A DNA stretch of 64,000 nt from Actinostola sp. cb2023 (Eukaryota; Cnidaria; Anthozoa; Actiniaria; Actinostolidae): contig JAUJYZ010001280.1 in assembly GCA_033675265.1 (NCBI GenBank), forward strand, positions 62,001 to 126,000, in the 5' to 3' direction. Positions 1 through 14,000 of the stretch are shown here, in pieces. Position numbers and translations under genes: made by a program. The notes below the pieces were generated by a model. The model was given only the letters and a program-made list of their open reading frames with translations, was not told the origin of the DNA and did not search any database. The stretch's first letter is position 1. Each line of letters starts with the position of its first letter.

Positions 1-106
1 GCTCTAGGAATGCCTTTCCTCCAAGTACTTGTAGATATAAGTACCTTTTGGTTGGATCTATGCCAACTGAAAACAAACAACACCAATGTGGAAATAATTA
101 CATAAA

Positions 107-216
107 TACAGTCAAACCTCTATTTTAAAAGCAGTCATCCTCTGGACATAGCCAACTGACCGCTTAATAGAGGGTGACCACTTAACAGAGGGCCGCTTAA
201 TAGAGGTTTGACTGTA
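107..216. mobile_element. MITE-like palindrome
   Basis: Terminal inverted repeats built on TACAGTCAAACCTCTAT at the left and its complement at the right. The interior repeats a CGCTTAATAGAGGG-type motif. There is no coding capacity. A related CGCTTAATCGAGG motif recurs in the element at 5.7-6.06 kb, so the two may share an origin. Confidence 0.65.
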
Positions 217-317
217 CTCAGCTAGAAGATCTGAGTCCCTGACAGAAATCAAGTGTATGCCTGCTGGATACTGGTCGGATGCTCTACCACTGATGTACAG
301 GGAGACGAGCAGTCATT

Positions 318-1346
318 TTAAGGTATCAGGGTACCCCAAAAACCTATCAAAAGACCGGTTTCGATTTTTTTTGACAATCAAATCTAATTGAATATTATCT
401 ATCATTTCCAACAATCAGAATCTAAAAATATTTTTTCCCTAAAAAGTTAGAATCAAAAAACGAATTTTGGATTTCATTTGATGCAAAAAGATGTTGACAA
501 GCAAGCTGTCAACAACACTCACGCAACAGACTTTCCAAAGATTAAGATGCGAAGAAAGTATCCAAAAAATCGTAACTGCTCACTCAAAATATCCTTGAAT
601 AACGATGCCAAACCACTCACGGTCAAAATGCTCGTATTTCCCGCCAGCAGTAACTTTGTTTTCCTGCCATGTTGTGTTAGGTACTGTAAGGCGATCTTGT
701 TTTGACTGCCATTCATATGTCATCAGGTATTGGATCACATATTTGTGGTGGATTATCGCCGCTTGTGCAAACAAAGCCGCCACTTGACTTGAAAAACATT
801 TTGGGCTTTTTCTCATAGAGCAAATTAACGAAAATACGGGTGTTATTTTGAGCTCCTAAACAAACGGGTTTTATTCGATTCAGCTGAGATTTTTAGGACT
901 TCATCTCTGATTATCATTCTTCAAAACAGTGTCTCCGATTTTTGATATTTTAGTGATTTCATGAGTTATTAACTGATTAGTAAAAAACAATGTATTTTTA
1001 GCGTACCGAAAGTTTCGCGGCAGATAAAAAAGCAACGGGGAAACGTATCGATAAACGGAGACACAGTTTTAATAATTGATATCTCTAGAGTGCATAAAGA
1101 TAATGATCTTGAATTTCCGATAAAATGCGGTTGTCTGGGACCTCGCCGTACAACGCTATATGAAAATTCGTTGATCTCGACTTATATTTAAAACGCGTAT
1201 GTACTTTTTGTTAATAGACCATTAGTTGGAATCTCCATTTATTTAGCTTTCAGAAAATGTATACTTTATTGGGGTTTTAATGGACGGATTCTGTGTTAAA
1301 GCGACTTGAATGCATACCGATCGGTAGGGGTACCCTGATACCTTAA
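318..1346. mobile_element. Non-autonomous DNA transposon with perfect 20-bp ends
   Basis: The left end reads TTAAGGTATCAGGGTACCCC and the right end is its exact reverse complement, about 1.03 kb apart. Both ends start with TTAA, which could be a piggyBac-type TTAA target duplication or a TAA-type one. No transposase is recognisable; the short ORFs inside resemble nothing known to me. Confidence 0.7.
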
Positions 1347-1631
1347 CTGGAAACTCATATGACATACGTCCTACGTGCTGCTAGAGTTAGTGATTTCAGA
1401 TTTCAGATTTATTTGCTAGGTTCACATAATGGTGAAATACAGATTCCATTTTTGCCACTCATCTATAATAGCTCTACCAGGTATAAACATAATAACAAAA
1501 AAACATGACAAGACAACAGTTTTGCTGTCATGTACATGACCTTCACTGCCTATTTTACCCTGAGATTATGCTCTGAAACGTTGCAGAACAATGCAGTGAC
1601 TTTAGCCATGTGACAATGGGGTGAGTATATT
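1347..1631. other. Non-coding spacer
   Basis: AT-rich DNA. It contains a possible retroelement-tail-like stretch near 1390-1440 (TTATTTGCTAGGTTCACATA). No gene or RNA was recognised. Confidence 0.4.
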
Positions 1632-4330
1632 GTGTACAAAATCATCATCATTGCCATCACCATGACACTGCCATCAATAGCTACCACCTTACCATCAGCT
1701 TCAACACCACCACCATCTTCATCATCACCAAATGTCATTGTCATCAACAACAACACCCTGATCACCAGTAGCTTCAACAACACCATCATCATCACCACTG
1801 TCATCAGCATCACCATTGTCATCAGCATCACCACTGTCATCATCATCACCAACAACACCCTCATCACCAGTAGCTTAAACAGCATCACCAACATCACCCT
1901 CAACACCAGTAGCTTCAATGCTACCATCATCATCACCACTGTCATCATCATCACCATTGTCAACAGCAACAACACCCTGATCACCAGTAGCTTCAACACC
2001 ACCATCATCATCGCCATTGTCATCATCATCACCATTATCATCATCATCATTGTCATCAGCATCACCAACAACACCCTCAACACCAGTAGCTTCAATGCCA
2101 CTATCATCATCACTACTGTCATCATCATCACCATTGTCATCAGCAACAACACCCTAATAACCAGTAGTTTAAACACCACCATCATCATCACCACTGTCAT
2201 CATCATCACCATTGTCATCATCATCACCAACAACACCCTCATCGCCAGTAGCTTCAACACCACCATCATCATCACCATTGTCATCATCATCACCATCATC
2301 ACCATTGTCATCATCATCACCGTTGTCATCAGCATCACCATTGTCATCAGCATTACCATTGTCATCAGCATCACCAACAACACCCTCATCACTAGTAGCT
2401 TCAACACCACCATCATCATCACCACTGTCATCATCATCACCAACAACACCCTCTATACCAGTAGCATCAACACCACCATCATCATCACCACTGTCATCAT
2501 CTGCATCACCAACAACTTCCTCATCACCAGTAGCTTCAACACCACCATCATCATCACCACTGTCATCATCATCACCAACAACACCCTCTATACCAGTAGC
2601 ATCAACACCACCATCATCATCACCACTGTCATCATCTGCATCACCAACAACTTCCTCATCACCTCATCACCAGTAGCTTCACACACCATCATCATCACCA
2701 GTAGCTTCATCACCATCATGTCATCATCATCACCAACAACACCCTCATATACCAGTAGCTTCAACACCACCATCATCATCACCACTGTCATCATCTGCAT
2801 CACCAACAACTTCCTCATCACCAGTAGCTTCATCACACCACCATCATCATCACCACTGTCATCATCATCACCAACAACACCCTCTATACCAGTAGCATCA
2901 ACAACACCCTCATCATCCATCATCATCACCACTGTCATCATCGTGTATCACCAACAACAACAACACACTCACACCAGTAGCTTTCAACACCACCATCATC
3001 ATCACCACTGTCATCAGCATCACCAACAACTTCCTCATCACTAGTAGCTTCAACACCACCATCATCATCACCACTGTCATCATCTGCATCACCAATTTAT
3101 TTTTCCTCTTTCGGGCACCAGCCCACAGCTTCGAAAACACCACCATCATCATATAAAACCACTGTCATCATCATCATACATACATACATAAACTTTATCA
3201 TCACCACTGTCATCATCAGTATCACCAGGTTCTGCAACAGTCCCTCATGGTGCCAGTAGCTTCAACACCACCATCATCATCACCACTGTCATCACCATCA
3301 CTCTTGTGTCATCATCAGTATCACCAACACCTTCACACCAGTAGCTTCAACACCACCATCATGGTCATCACCACTCCTCATTTTCTTCCCAAACGGTATC
3401 TCATCATTAGTAGCTTCAACAGCTGCCTCAATGTAGTCACCAGGTTTGATTGATGTTTTCACATTGTAGCCCTCGAGTACTCTCTAGATTCTTTCCGTGG
3501 TTCCCTCGATCAGGGAAGTGTCATCAAAAGCCGCTGGGTTCCTCATCATTCTCTCATCAACATCATCACCATCATCATCACCACTGTCATCAGCATCACC
3601 AACAACACCCTCATCACTAGTAGCTTCAACACCACCATCATCATCACCACTGTCATCATCAGCATCACCAACAACTTCCTCATCACCATCACCACTGTCA
3701 TCATCAGCATCACCACAACTTCCTCATCACCAGTAGCTTGTCACCACCATCATCACCACTGTGTCATCATCATCACCAACAACTTCCTCATCACCATCAT
3801 CACCACTGTCATCATCAGTATCACCAACAACACCCTCATCACCAGTAGCTTCAACACCACCATCATCATCACCACTGTCATCACCATCACCACTGTCGTC
3901 ATCAGTATCACCAACAACACCCTCACACCAGTAGCTTCAACACCACCATCATCATCACCACTGTCATCATCAGCATCACCAACAACTTCCTCATCACTAG
4001 TAGCTTCAACACCACCATCATCATCACCACTGTCATCATCAGCATCACCAACAACTTCCTCATCACTAGTAGCATCAACACCACCACCATCATCATTGTC
4101 ATCATCACCATTGTCATCAGCATCACCACTGTCATCAGCATCACCAACAACATCCTCATCATCAACACCCTCATCACCAGTAGCTTCAACACCACCATCA
4201 TCATCACCATTGTCATCAGCATCATCACCACTGTCATCATCAGCATCACCCTGATCACCAGTACCTTCAACACCACCATCATCATCACCACTGTCATCAT
4301 CATCATCACTGTCATCATCGTCACCACGAT
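1632..4330 (-). repeat. Degenerate ATC-rich minisatellite, partly protein-coding on the minus strand
   Basis: Irregular tandem array built from ATCATCACCACTGTCATC and CAACACCCTCATCACCAGTA blocks. On the minus strand the block translates as a very acidic motif, roughly GDDDGGVEATGDEGVV, repeated many times. Single-base indels between units switch frames, giving long but meaningless ORFs in other frames on both strands. A non-repetitive island at about 3370-3560 encodes, on the minus strand, a segment with GDYIEAAVEATNDEIPFGKK. It resembles the repeat motif and may be the ancestral unit; a TAG interrupts this frame just upstream. Confidence 0.7.
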
Positions 4331-4707
4331 AATTTACGACAGGGATTTTACTCTGATTATTTGACAACAGAGGAATGACGAAACAGAAACAACATAGAAA
4401 CAATATTAAATATGAGAGATGAATTACCTCTCACAGGTTCCTCTTCCTCAACCGTTCTCTTTGCTTTAGGTGACTTGGTCTTCCTCTCGTCCCTTTCTAG
4501 TCCCTCAAACCGTAAAGACCTCATAACCTCATCAACGATCCCTCTGTCCTTCAAAGCTCGCAGCAAAAACCTCTCATCGATGTCTTGATCTTCGCCAGTA
4601 AACGAGTCTTCTACGCAGCTTTTAATCTTAGAATGCACGCTAGCATGCGACATGTGGTTGTGGATTATCTGCTTCAGCTCCTGGACCTTTTCTGGCGGCA
4701 AAGACAT
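3926..4707 (-). CDS. Unidentified protein with acidic tandem-repeat second exon (3' end uncertain)
   Basis: Exon 1 (4435-4707) starts at an ATG and encodes 91 residues beginning MSLPPEKVQELKQ. It is predicted helical, then basic (KTKSPKAKR), then EEEEP. A good donor (GTGAGA) follows in phase 0. The best acceptor, at 4352/4353 after a pyrimidine-rich stretch, continues in phase 0 with SKIPVVNYRG and then runs of DDDD, SGDDDGG and VEATGDE. The acidic frame holds to about 3926, where one base is missing from a repeat unit and the frame is lost. This may be an assembly error in a low-complexity array, or the protein may end or splice nearby. I do not recognise the family. The gene lies head-to-head with TRIP13, 328 bp apart. 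Confidence 0.55.
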
Positions 4708-5035
4708 GATTAAATTTGCTTTTTTCTCGCGATATTTTGGACTTTTTTTCCAAAATAAACATTCAAAAATGGCGGAAAACTTGTAGTACCCAGATTCCCT
4801 CGGACGTAATTTCAGAGGAGGACTACAATCGAATAAGCGCAGAAGCTAGTGCGCATCAATTTAATTACAAGACCGCTGTTTGAATAACGCGGGCTCGAGG
4901 AGAATTTGGCGGAATTTTTAAACGAGTGAAAAAATTTCGCTTCAAAAATTGGAAAATATTGTCTCTAGGACCTCGAAAATGATGCATTTGGTACAGATAC
5001 TTTGCTAGCAGGGTTTGTGGGGTTTTGTTGTGGAC
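4708..5035. promoter_or_regulatory. Shared divergent promoter region
   Basis: This 328-bp gap separates the start codons of the minus-strand acidic-repeat gene and plus-strand TRIP13. No obvious TATA box was seen. Bidirectional use is inferred from geometry only. Confidence 0.45.
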
Positions 5036-8000
5036 ATGGAAGAGGTTAGAAAGCTTTCTGATGCTCTTCCCGAACCCGATTATTTGAAATATCATGTGGA
5101 AGTCTGTCAAAGTTCTTGTAGGTAAGCTTAAGTTAATTAATAGATAAAAGTACATTTTTGTACGTCTGATTTCTCTAATTTTACTCTCAAAGATGGCTTC
5201 AATCTTCAATTAATCGTACAGCTGTGTTTTTTTCATTCATTATTTTATTTATTTATTTATTACAATTTAACTTATGCACCTATCATCGGTTATTGGGGGG
5301 GGGGGGGGGGGGGGGGGGGGGACCCCGGGCAAATACATTTGCATGGGGACTTTTAGGGAGGTTTGAATGCTATTTCTCCTGGGGGAGGGCATAGAAAATG
5401 ACGGAGATTTGTTGGATTTTTTTAGTGTCATCAGAGAACTTGCGTGAATACTAAAAAGGCAGCGAAGGAGGCTACTCTAGGAGGGGCATTTGTTTGTGTA
5501 TGTCCCCACTTACCCACTTTGACAGGCCCTTTTGCAAAGTCCCCTCCCTGCCCGGGGTCCCCCCCCCCGGGGGATAACCGATGATAGGTGCATTAATGGC
5601 ATAGAAAATAAAATAATAAGCTTAATATTAAGCCATAAGGACAATCTATAAAGGAGTCTAGTACCCCATACAGATCACCTAGCTACCGTATTTCCTCGAT
5701 TACTTCGTGCTTACTTCAAACGTTGTGGCCAAGGGGGGGCAATTAAAAACGAGGGGGGCGCTTAATCGAGGGGGGAAGGGGGGGGGGGCGCTTAATATAA
5801 AAAAACGTGATTTGAACTCGGAAACATAACTTCAATATGGTACTACATATAGGAACATGACATAACTTTGTAATAAAACGCAAGTTGTATACCATTTTCT
5901 GTAATCTCTTACTGTACCATATTTCTTGGAGGAGGGGATCGGAGGAGGGCGCTTAATCAAGAGGGGGCATTTATTTCAAGTTTTGAGGGCAAGGGGGGCG
6001 CTTAATCGAGGGAGGGCGCTTAATCGAGGGTGGGCGCTTAATCGAGGAAATACCGTATATATAATAAATAAATAAATAGAGAAAATATATGCAATGCTTG
6101 GGTTGCAACCACATGACTCAAAATTCCTTGAGATACAAATGACAATGAAACAGTTGGAAGATCTAACAAGAGAAGCTAAATGAGGAATGCTTTGTTATTG
6201 TCATCCAACATGGCGGCTATGACGTAACGTGCAACCCAAGAATATTGTTTCATTGTTAGTCAATCTAGTCTATTTCTGTGTTGTGTTTATAGTACTGCCC
6301 AGCCAAATGTCATCCGTGATTACGTCTATCAGTTCTTGATGTGTGTGGGAATTACGTACGGTGACTCAACGTTTATCCAGTTTGATAATGAGTTCCTTAC
6401 AGAACACGTTAAATCAGTCACGGTTTGTGATACTGAACTAGTCTCCCGGGACAAAAAGGTTAGAAAGTGTTCAGTTCACTGTACGTTTATAAACACTTAA
6501 GGCCCAGACACACAATGCAACTTTTCTTGCAGCGTTGTGCACAACAAGTTTTTGGGGGATGTCACACGATGCAACATTGCGTGCAGCAGTTGCAGAAGTA
6601 GAACTCGATCCTACTTCTGCAACTGTTGTGTGCAACGTTGCAAGAAAAGTTGCATTGTGTGTCTGGGCCTTTAGTAGTTAGTACTAGTAGTTAATAAATG
6701 TACCATTGTACACATGGACATTGCAAAATGTACTTGTATCTGTTTCTCAATAAGCGCAAACACAAGAGGTCTTATGTCACTGAAAAGGGAGCCTGACACA
6801 AGCACAAAATTTCTCCATTTTCTTGTGCCTGTGCTTATGCGTGTCAGTCTGTTTTCACATCGCACAAACTTCTTATGCTTGCATTATTCATTATCATCAT
6901 CATTCATCATGATCCATTGTCATCGTCATTCATTGTCAATCATCCATTGTCATCATCATTCGTCATCATCATTCATCAGCCATCCATCATCATTCATCAT
7001 CATCATTATTGCCATTATGTATATTCTCCCTTAATCAGCATCATCTATAACTAATCCTAATCTAACTCTGTTATCACTATCATTTTTATCAAAAATATTC
7101 TTTTAAATCAATTCTCTCTCCCCAAAGGCAATCGATCTTCAGAATTCCAAACTTGTGATCCACGTCTTCCAACTCCATGAGGATGGACCATCAAGTGAAG
7201 AACTTGAAGAAGATATTTCTGCCGCAAGTCACTGGTTATTACCTTCAAGTTAGTAGATACTATACACAGCCATAATGAAGCATATGTGATAACTAATCCA
7301 TCCCAAGCATTTCTCTTCATCATTGAACACCATAAATATATTCTGAAAAAATGAATGAATGAATGAATGAATATACTTTATTTATTGAGGGTAACACATG
7401 ACAGTTTGTATAAACTGATGACCCTGTGGCCCTTCAAAAACTATAATTATAATCAATGTATGTCAATGTGAAAGATATATACTGCATTAATGATAAAATG
7501 TTCCTTTGATTTTGGTTTTCAGGTGAGTTTGAAGGACTGTGGGATAGTTTAGTGTTTGATTCAGACATCAAAGCACAGGTATGGCAAGAAAGTGATAGTT
7601 TACCGTGGTATTACAAAGTAAAACATCTCTTTTCTTCCTTAAATTCCTTCATTCATTCATAATTTCTCCCAATTTTCTTTTCAGCTGATGAAAACTATGC
7701 AAGTACGACATTGCTGTTTTCCGATAGGTAAGGATCAATCGAATGTGAAGTGTAGTTGTCATTTATTGAGGGTGACACTTATAGTGCTGGAGCAAACCTG
7801 TGGCACTCTTTAGTGAGATAGTAATGTAAGTACAGACACTGAGGGTGGTCACTGCCAGGGTGACACTTATAGTGCTGGAGCAAACCTGTGGCACTCTTTA
7901 GTGAGATAGTAATGTACATTGTAAGTACAGACACTGAGGGTGATCACTGCCAGGGTGACACTTAATACTAACAAACCTGTGACCCTCATTAGTGAGATAG

Positions 8001-11000
8001 TAATGTAAGTACAGACACTGAGGGTGGTCACTTTGGTGACACTTAATGCTAACAAACCTGTGACCCTCATTAGTGAGATAGTAATGTAAGTACAGACACT
8101 GAGGGTGGTCACTGCACAGGTGACACTTAATACTAACAAACCTGTGACCCTCATTAGTGAGATAGTAATGTAAGTACAGACACTGAGGGTGATCACTGCC
8201 AGGGTGACACTTAATACTAACAAACCTGTGACCCTCATTAGTGAGATAGTAATGTAAGTACAGACACTGAGGGTGGTCACTGCCAGGGTGACACTTAATA
8301 CTAACAAACCTGTGACCCTCATTAGTGAGATAGTAATGTAAGTACAGACACTGAGGGTGATCACTGCCAGGGTGACACTTAATACTAACAAACCTGTGAC
8401 CCTCATTAGTGAGATAGTAATGTAAGTACAGACACTGAGGGTGGTCACTGCCAGGGTGACACTTAATACTAACAACCTGTGACCCTCATTAGTGAGATAG
8501 TAATGTAAGTACAGACACTGAGGGTGATCACTGCCAGGGTGACACTTAATACTAACAAACCTGTGACCCTCATTAGTGAGATAGTAATGTAAGTACAGAC
8601 ACTGAGGGTGGTCACTGCCAGGGTGACACTTAATGCTAACAAACCTGTAACCCTCATTAGTGAGATAGTATTGTAAGTACAGACACTGAGGGTGGTCACT
8701 GCCAGGGTGACACTTAATGCTAACAAACCTGTGAACCTCATTAGTGAGATAGTAATGTAAGTAAGTACAGACACTGAGGGTGGTCACTGCCAGGGTGACA
8801 CTTAATGCTAACAAACCTGTGACCCTCATTAGTGAGATAGTAATGTAAATACAGACACTGAGGGTGGTCACTGCCAGGGTGACACTTAATGCTAACAAAC
8901 CTGTGACCCTCATTAGTGAGATAGTAATGTAAGTACAGACACTGAGGGTGGTCACTGCCAGGGTGACACTTAATACTAACAAACCTGTGACCCTCATTAG
9001 TGAGATAGTAATGTAAGTACATACACTGAGGGTGGTCACTGCCAGGGTGACACTTAATGCTAACAAACCTGTGACCCTCATTAGTGAGATAGTAATGTAA
9101 GTACAGACACTGAGGGTGGTCACTGCCAGGGTGACACTTAATACTAACAAACCTGTGACCCTCGTTAGTGAGATAGTAATGTAAGTACAGACACTGAGGG
9201 TGGTCACTGCCAGGGTGACACTTAATACTAACAAACCTGTGACCCTCATTAGTGAGATAGTAATGTAAGTACAGACACTGAGGGTGGTCACTGACAGGGT
9301 GACACTTAATACTAACAAACCTGTGACCCTCATTAGTGAGATAGTAATGTATGTAAGTACAGACACTCAAGGGTGGTCACTGCCAGGGTGACACTGTCTT
9401 CATGTATAGTACTGGAGCAAACCTGTGGCACTCCTTAGTGAGATAGTAATGTACATGTAAGTATAGCCATTGAGGGTGGTCACTGCCAGAGGTTTGTTCC
9501 CATCCTCAGCACTTGATTCTTTTACATCCCTGCAATTCAAGTGTAGTGCGTTCGAAGAGACACCATTTATATCAGATCATCCAAGCCATGTGAAGGTCTT
9601 TCAAGATTGTATGTGTTGATCCCCCTAAATATTATTCTACTGTGTTTTAAAAATGCATTATATATCTTCTACTCTTGTTCAACAGGGGAGTCAACAGCAA
9701 TATCATTTCCTGGAACAGAGTAATATTACTTCATGGTGAGTATGTGAAATGATTTAACCAGTACATTCGCTTTTAATGTTTTATTGCATTGAATTGTTAC
9801 ACAGTCTTGTTTTCATTTGTGTGTTGACAGGGCCACCTGGTACAGGTAAAACCTCTCTCTGTAAAGCCTTAGCACAGAAATTGAGTGTACGATTATCAGA
9901 GAGGTAAGTTTGAGTCTTCTTGATGCATCTCATTTGAAGAGACCCGTGCAATAACAGTGCAATAGACCGAATGCAATAATGGCGTCCAATTTCAAATGCC
10001 ATTGTTCTGGACTGACTAACCTCGTGTTCATGTGGAAACACAAAAGCATTTTCACCTGAATGAGAGGCTAGTCAGTCCAGAACAATGGCAATTGAAATTG
10101 GACGCCATTATTGCATTCGGTCTATAGCAGCCCAATAACAATGCAATAACAATGCAATAGCAGTACAATAGCAGCGCAATAACAATGCAATAGCTGCGCA
10201 ATAGCAGCGCAATAACAATGCAATAGCAGTACAATAGCAGCGCAATAACAATGCAATAGCTGCACAATAGCAGCACAATAACAATGCAATAGCAGTACAA
10301 TAGCAGCGCAATAACAATGCAATAGCTGCGCAATAGCAGCGCAATAACAATGCAATAGCAGTACAATAGCAGCGCAATAACAATGCAATAGCAGCGCAAT
10401 AATAATGCAATAGCAGTACAATAGCAGCGCAATAACAATGCAATAGCAGTACAATAGCAGCGCAATAACAATGCAATAGCAGTACAATAGCAGCGCAATA
10501 ACAATGCAATAGCTGCGCAATAGCAAAAACCGTGTATTGAGTGAATGACTCGGACTGTAAGCATGTCACACGCCACTGGTTTATTTTTGGTAACATAACC
10601 ACTTCTATTACCTATTTATACTGTCCATTGGTGTTGTTTAAAAGTTCTGTGTGTTTTTTCTTCTTTTCCTACCAGGTACAGCTATGGACAACTTATAGAA
10701 ATCAACAGCCATAGTCTTTTCTCAAAGTGGTTCTCTGAGGTTGGTCACCCCGTGCTTTACCCCTCGATAGCAGAGCTTTTCTTTTCGTCTTTCAATTTCA
10801 AGCAAAAAAGCTTTTCTTTCTTTATGAAGTATGACAACAAAAAAGAACAAAACAAGCAAATACAACAAAAGACTAAATGAATACTAAAAGACCAAAGAAA
10901 AAATCTCTGCTAGTAGGGTTCTTGTGCTCTTTTCCTTCCTTATTAGCTGACTCTATTTCCATGGTATCAATAGATGCCTTTCCCCTCCCCCTCCCCCAAC

Positions 11001-14000
11001 ACCAGCTACACAGGATATCAATAGACTTGATCAGCAGTTCAATGATCTTTGTGCGTAGGATTCATAACAAAATGTTGTCTCTACTTTTTTTTTTTTACTG
11101 CATTTAAAACATTCCACATTTATATTTATATGTAATTAGTTTATCTTAGTTTAGTTTAGGTGTCCCCAATTAGTGGTCTACCTGTGGACTGCTACAAGAC
11201 TAGACACATTAATAAAGTTGTTCATTTCATTCATTTCCAAGCTTTTGGGCTAGTAACACATCATCAGAACATCCATGGATGTAAAAATGACATGTTGGAC
11301 AGACAATTTTATTTACCGGTATCTGAAAGCTTGGATTCTTTTAATATGTGGAATGTTGTTGACGTGTGTGTACGTGTGTATGTTTCTCCTCAGAGTGGGA
11401 AGCTTGTCATGAAAATGTTCCAAAAGATTCAAGACTTAATTGATGACAAAGATGCCTTAGTGTGCGTCTTGATAGACGAGGTACAGTGCAACGAATTCAA
11501 CACAACTCTTTTTGAAATAAAACTTGGACTAAGAAAGAAAGACTTGTTCTCTACATAGGTTGAAAGCTTGACTGCGGCACGCAAGGCTGCAATGCAGGGC
11601 CAGGAACCTTCTGATGCCATCCGTGTCGTCAATGCGTTATTAACTCAACTTGATCAGATTAAAAGGTACGACAACAGTGTTTTTACAAGAACTTCTACAT
11701 TTATTGCATCCCGATTGGTTAAAGTTTTTATTTCATAAGAGGATAGACAGATAAATGATGCATACAAGTGCTCACACCATTTCTGTCATATTTTCTCAAA
11801 GAAAATGAAAAGTCTGATCTGCATTTTCTCTGTGTTTGTTATTGTGTCTGTTCTCTTAGTGATGGTAAATTTCATCATAACGTTGTCAAAGTGTGTAGTA
11901 TGTGATGGACTATGTGACATACTGACAATGTTAAGATGTAATTTATCATCAATAAAGGGTATTGAATGGTCAAGGCGAGACTTTGCGAGACTCAGAGACA
12001 AGGTATATTTTTGTGAGCCCAAGACGCTTTTTCACCGATTTCCTTTGTTTTCAAAATGAGACGGCTTTTTGCGAAAAAACGAGACTTCGAGACCCGCGAA
12101 ATTTGACCGAAAATTTGCGAGACTCTGACTTTTTGTTGGGACCATTTGACACCCCTGCAATAAGAAGACGGACATAAAAACTACATGTCAATTTGTGAAA
12201 TAACACTTCGGTAGCTTCAGTTTCTAGTTGGTATTTTTAATTGGTAATTGGTAAACAAATGATTTTTCAATTTCAGATATCCTAACGTAATTATCCTTAC
12301 AACCTCAAATGTGACAGGTGCAATTGACTTGGCGTTTGTAGACAGGTAATTGATAACTAAGGCCCTGAGAGAGAGATAACCCTAGTAGCACTAGGGTTAA
12401 CTCTATTGTACGCATATTCCCTGTGGATGATAAAACAATAGAATTGTCCCTACAGCTAGGGTTATCTCTCTCTCATGTTCGCATATTCATTGTGGATGTT
12501 AAAACAATAGAATTGTCCCTACAGCTAGGGTTATCTCTCTCTCATGTTCGCATATTCCCTGTGGATGATAAAACAATAGAATTGTCCCTACTGCTGGGGT
12601 TTCTCATGTAAATACAGCTATTTCAAAAAAGGTTGGTGAAGGTTTTGTTGCATCTTGCATGTTGCATCTTGCATAACAAGCCCAAAATGCACTATGGGCG
12701 ATGTGAATGGAGTCAGCGAAAGGTCACAACAATATGGACTCTGGTAATTTTCCCAAACTTTGTCTTCGCAATTTGGAGCCGGCATGTTTTCTTCTGTATG
12801 TTCATGCTGACATTATTTATATATGATCCACAATACATTTCGGGCTTGGTATGCAACATGCAACAAAACCTTCACCAACCTTTTTTGAAATAGCTGTATA
12901 CCAAAGATACCAAACAGGAGAAAGAGTCTTTCCTCCAATTTCTAAACACCGAGAAATGGGTTGGGAAAAAAAACATGCACAGCCGAGTTTTTGAACCGAC
13001 TCGAAGATTTATGGGACTCAGAGGAAGCACTGTTCTTGTGTTGAGATGCTGACCAATTTTATGTTAATTCAGAACACATTTTCAACTTAATCGATAAAAC
13101 ACAGGTAAAAGTTCTTCATTTGATATCCAAACACAGAGAAGTGTGTTGAAAAAAATGAGCCACAGTTGAGTTTTATTAACCAACTTTGTGGTGTTTGGAT
13201 ATCGGATGAAACACTCTTCCTCGTGTTTGATATAGCTTCTCAAACCATTAAAAAAATTATTGGAGAAATTCAAAGGTCAAGTTGACCAAATTGTATCCAA
13301 AAGATCCAGAAGATCTATACTATTAGAAACAAAACAATAGAACGAGTAGACAATAGTAGATAATGAATTCTATTGTTTGTATTATTATCCAATCACAACA
13401 GATCTTCTAAGCAGCCGCGTGTCACCTCTTAAATAGTTCTTTGAATTATAAATGAGAATACTTATAAATTTTGATCATAACTCACTTTCACTGTTCTTGC
13501 ATGGGCCCGTTGATTTCATAATTATATTTTCCCGCTGTGTTTTATATTATAGTTATAACTTATATTGGTGTTTCTATTCTTTACAGAGCTGATATCAAGT
13601 ACTACATCGGTCCTCCGTCTGGCAATGCATGTTATAAAATATATCATTCGTGTATCAATGAACTCATGAGGGTAAGGCTGATGTAGGCTCCATCACAATA
13701 TTTTTATTATTATTTAATTATTTGATTCAGTCAAGTAACATTCAAGGTTTTCTTTCTATAGACAGGGATTATTTCTCCAACTCAGCAAATTATTGACTTA
13801 AGGTTAGTAAGGCTCTAGCTTGGGTTGTTAGAGTGAGGGGTCATGGAGAGAGGGGAGGGTGGGGAGGGGAGGGTGGGGAGGGGCTACCCATAGGGGGTCA
13901 TGAAGAGAGGGGAGGGAGGGGGTACTCTTTTTCCAACAAGTCTCCACTTCTTTTCCCCCAATCCTATATATGATATGATACAGGTTTTTAAAAGGCTTTT

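Noticed and set aside
7867..9366. 499-residue minus-strand ORF with [15 protein letters not shown] repeats
   Set aside because: Translation of the 84-bp minisatellite; openness follows from the period being a multiple of three.
7749..9490. CRISPR-like regular repeats
   Set aside because: Contiguous tandem units without spacers, in an intron of an animal gene.
10052..10602. Three overlapping Leu/Tyr/Cys-rich ORFs
   Set aside because: All come from the CAATAGCAG repeat; every frame is open.
11160..11558. 132-residue ORF as a separate gene
   Set aside because: Its end is simply TRIP13 exon 9 ([18 protein letters not shown]) read through flanking introns.
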